A DNA stretch of 5,308 bases from contig JAATFK010000253.1 of the NCBI GenBank assembly GCA_015655225.1, positions 1 to 5,308 of the forward strand. The letters run 5' to 3'. The position numbers and the translations under genes are program-made. The notes below the pieces were generated by a model that saw nothing but the letters and a program-made list of their open reading frames with translations, did no database searches and had not been told where the DNA came from. Each line of letters opens with the position of its first letter. Position 1 is the stretch's first letter. The DNA is from Solirubrobacterales bacterium. Lineage in GTDB: Bacteria; Actinomycetota; Thermoleophilia; Solirubrobacterales; Solirubrobacteraceae. Shown in pieces: positions 4,896-5,308 of this stretch.

Positions 4896-5308
4896 TGTCC
4901 GCACTCGCCGATTCCTACGCCCTCACCGACGAGCAGCTCGCCTTCCGCGACACGATCCGCCAGATGGTCCGCGAGCGCGTCGCGCCGCGGGCGGCCGAGA
5001 TCGACGAGCAGGCTGCCTACCCGCACGACCTGCGCAAGCTGTTCGCCGAGCACGACCTCTTCGGCCTTCCGTTCGAGGAGGAGCACGGCGGCACCGGCAC
5101 CGGCGTGCTGATGCTCAACATCGCGGTCGAGGAGATCGCCAAGGCGTGCGCCTCCAGCGCGCTGATGCTGATGGTGCAGGAGCTGGGGACGCTCCCGATC
5201 AAGCTGTTCGGGAGCGACGAGCTGAGACAACGCTTCCTGCCGAGATGCGCGAGCGGCGAGTGGACGCCCGCCTTCGCGCTGTCCGAGCCCGAGGCCGGCT
5301 CCGACCCG
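4895..5308 (+). CDS. Acyl-CoA dehydrogenase, N-terminal part (runs off the window)
   Basis: The first 138 codons are present and open to the last base. The start [20 protein letters not shown] leads into the family's N-terminal helical domain ([16 protein letters not shown]...). Next come [13 protein letters not shown] and the all-helical stretch with [18 protein letters not shown]. The visible part ends at [12 protein letters not shown] (residues ~127-138), the acyl-CoA dehydrogenase signature at the start of the middle beta domain that contacts FAD and substrate. Full members are about 380 residues, so roughly two thirds lie outside. These FAD enzymes oxidise acyl-CoA to trans-2-enoyl-CoA in fatty-acid or branched-chain amino-acid breakdown and pass electrons to an electron-transfer flavoprotein. 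The catalytic Glu region is not in the window, so the chain-length class cannot be judged. It appears to be a separate transcription unit. Confidence 0.95.
   Translation, partial: MSALADSYALTDEQLAFRDTIRQMVRERVAPRAAEIDEQAAYPHDLRKLFAEHDLFGLPFEEEHGGTGTGVLMLNIAVEEIAKACASSALMLMVQELGTLPIKLFGSDELRQRFLPRCASGEWTPAFALSEPEAGSDP

Noticed and set aside
3424..4896. 490-codon minus-strand open frame opposite the hydrolase
   Set aside because: It is Arg/Gly/Ala/Val-rich with no recognisable domain, lies antisense to a gene with signal peptide, repeats and catalytic motifs, and runs through the riboswitch. It is a high-GC shadow.
4631..5230. 199-codon minus-strand open frame across the hydrolase end and acyl-CoA dehydrogenase start
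   Set aside because: It spans two clear plus-strand coding regions and the terminator hairpin; the translation has no domain features.

Overview
This is a very G+C-rich window (by eye about 70%) with strong third-position G/C bias. The proteins look actinobacterial: an HD-GYP protein, a 67-residue cold-shock protein, an OmpR/HAMP-kinase pair, a secreted peptidoglycan hydrolase and an acyl-CoA dehydrogenase. The style of the genes, and the hydrolase ending in a 'GLRFDTSG' type segment, suggest the Thermoleophilia (Solirubrobacter/Conexibacter group). This placement is an impression from sequence style, not a search result.

Layout. Bases 1-639 (+) hold the C-terminal part of an HD-GYP c-di-GMP phosphodiesterase cut by the window edge. 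Bases 640-836 are a regulatory gap with an 11-bp-period repeat, a possible extended -10 promoter and a leader that can hide the next ribosome binding site. Bases 837-1040 (+) encode a cold-shock protein, followed by a strong hairpin terminator. It converges on a two-component operon read on the minus strand: response regulator at 3365-2691, then sensor kinase at 2667-1171. Bases 3366-3669 are a divergent control region. They hold a second copy of the repeat pattern, promoters in both directions and a well-conserved c-di-AMP (ydaO/yuaA-type) riboswitch. The riboswitch leads into 3670-4773 (+), a secreted hydrolase with two peptidoglycan-binding domains and an NlpC/P60-like domain. A stem-loop terminator follows. 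The window then ends inside an acyl-CoA dehydrogenase gene (4895 onward, +), which probably has a leaderless start.

How the parts fit. The centre of the window is an envelope module. A membrane sensor kinase and its regulator are divergent from a cell-wall hydrolase whose mRNA leader senses c-di-AMP, a nucleotide tied to wall and osmotic homeostasis. Similar repeats upstream of the regulator gene and of the cold-shock gene raise the possibility that the regulator controls both, and perhaps the hydrolase too. That link is inference. The HD-GYP and acyl-CoA dehydrogenase genes show no evident functional tie to the module.

I saw no tRNA, rRNA, CRISPR array, insertion sequence or phage signal.
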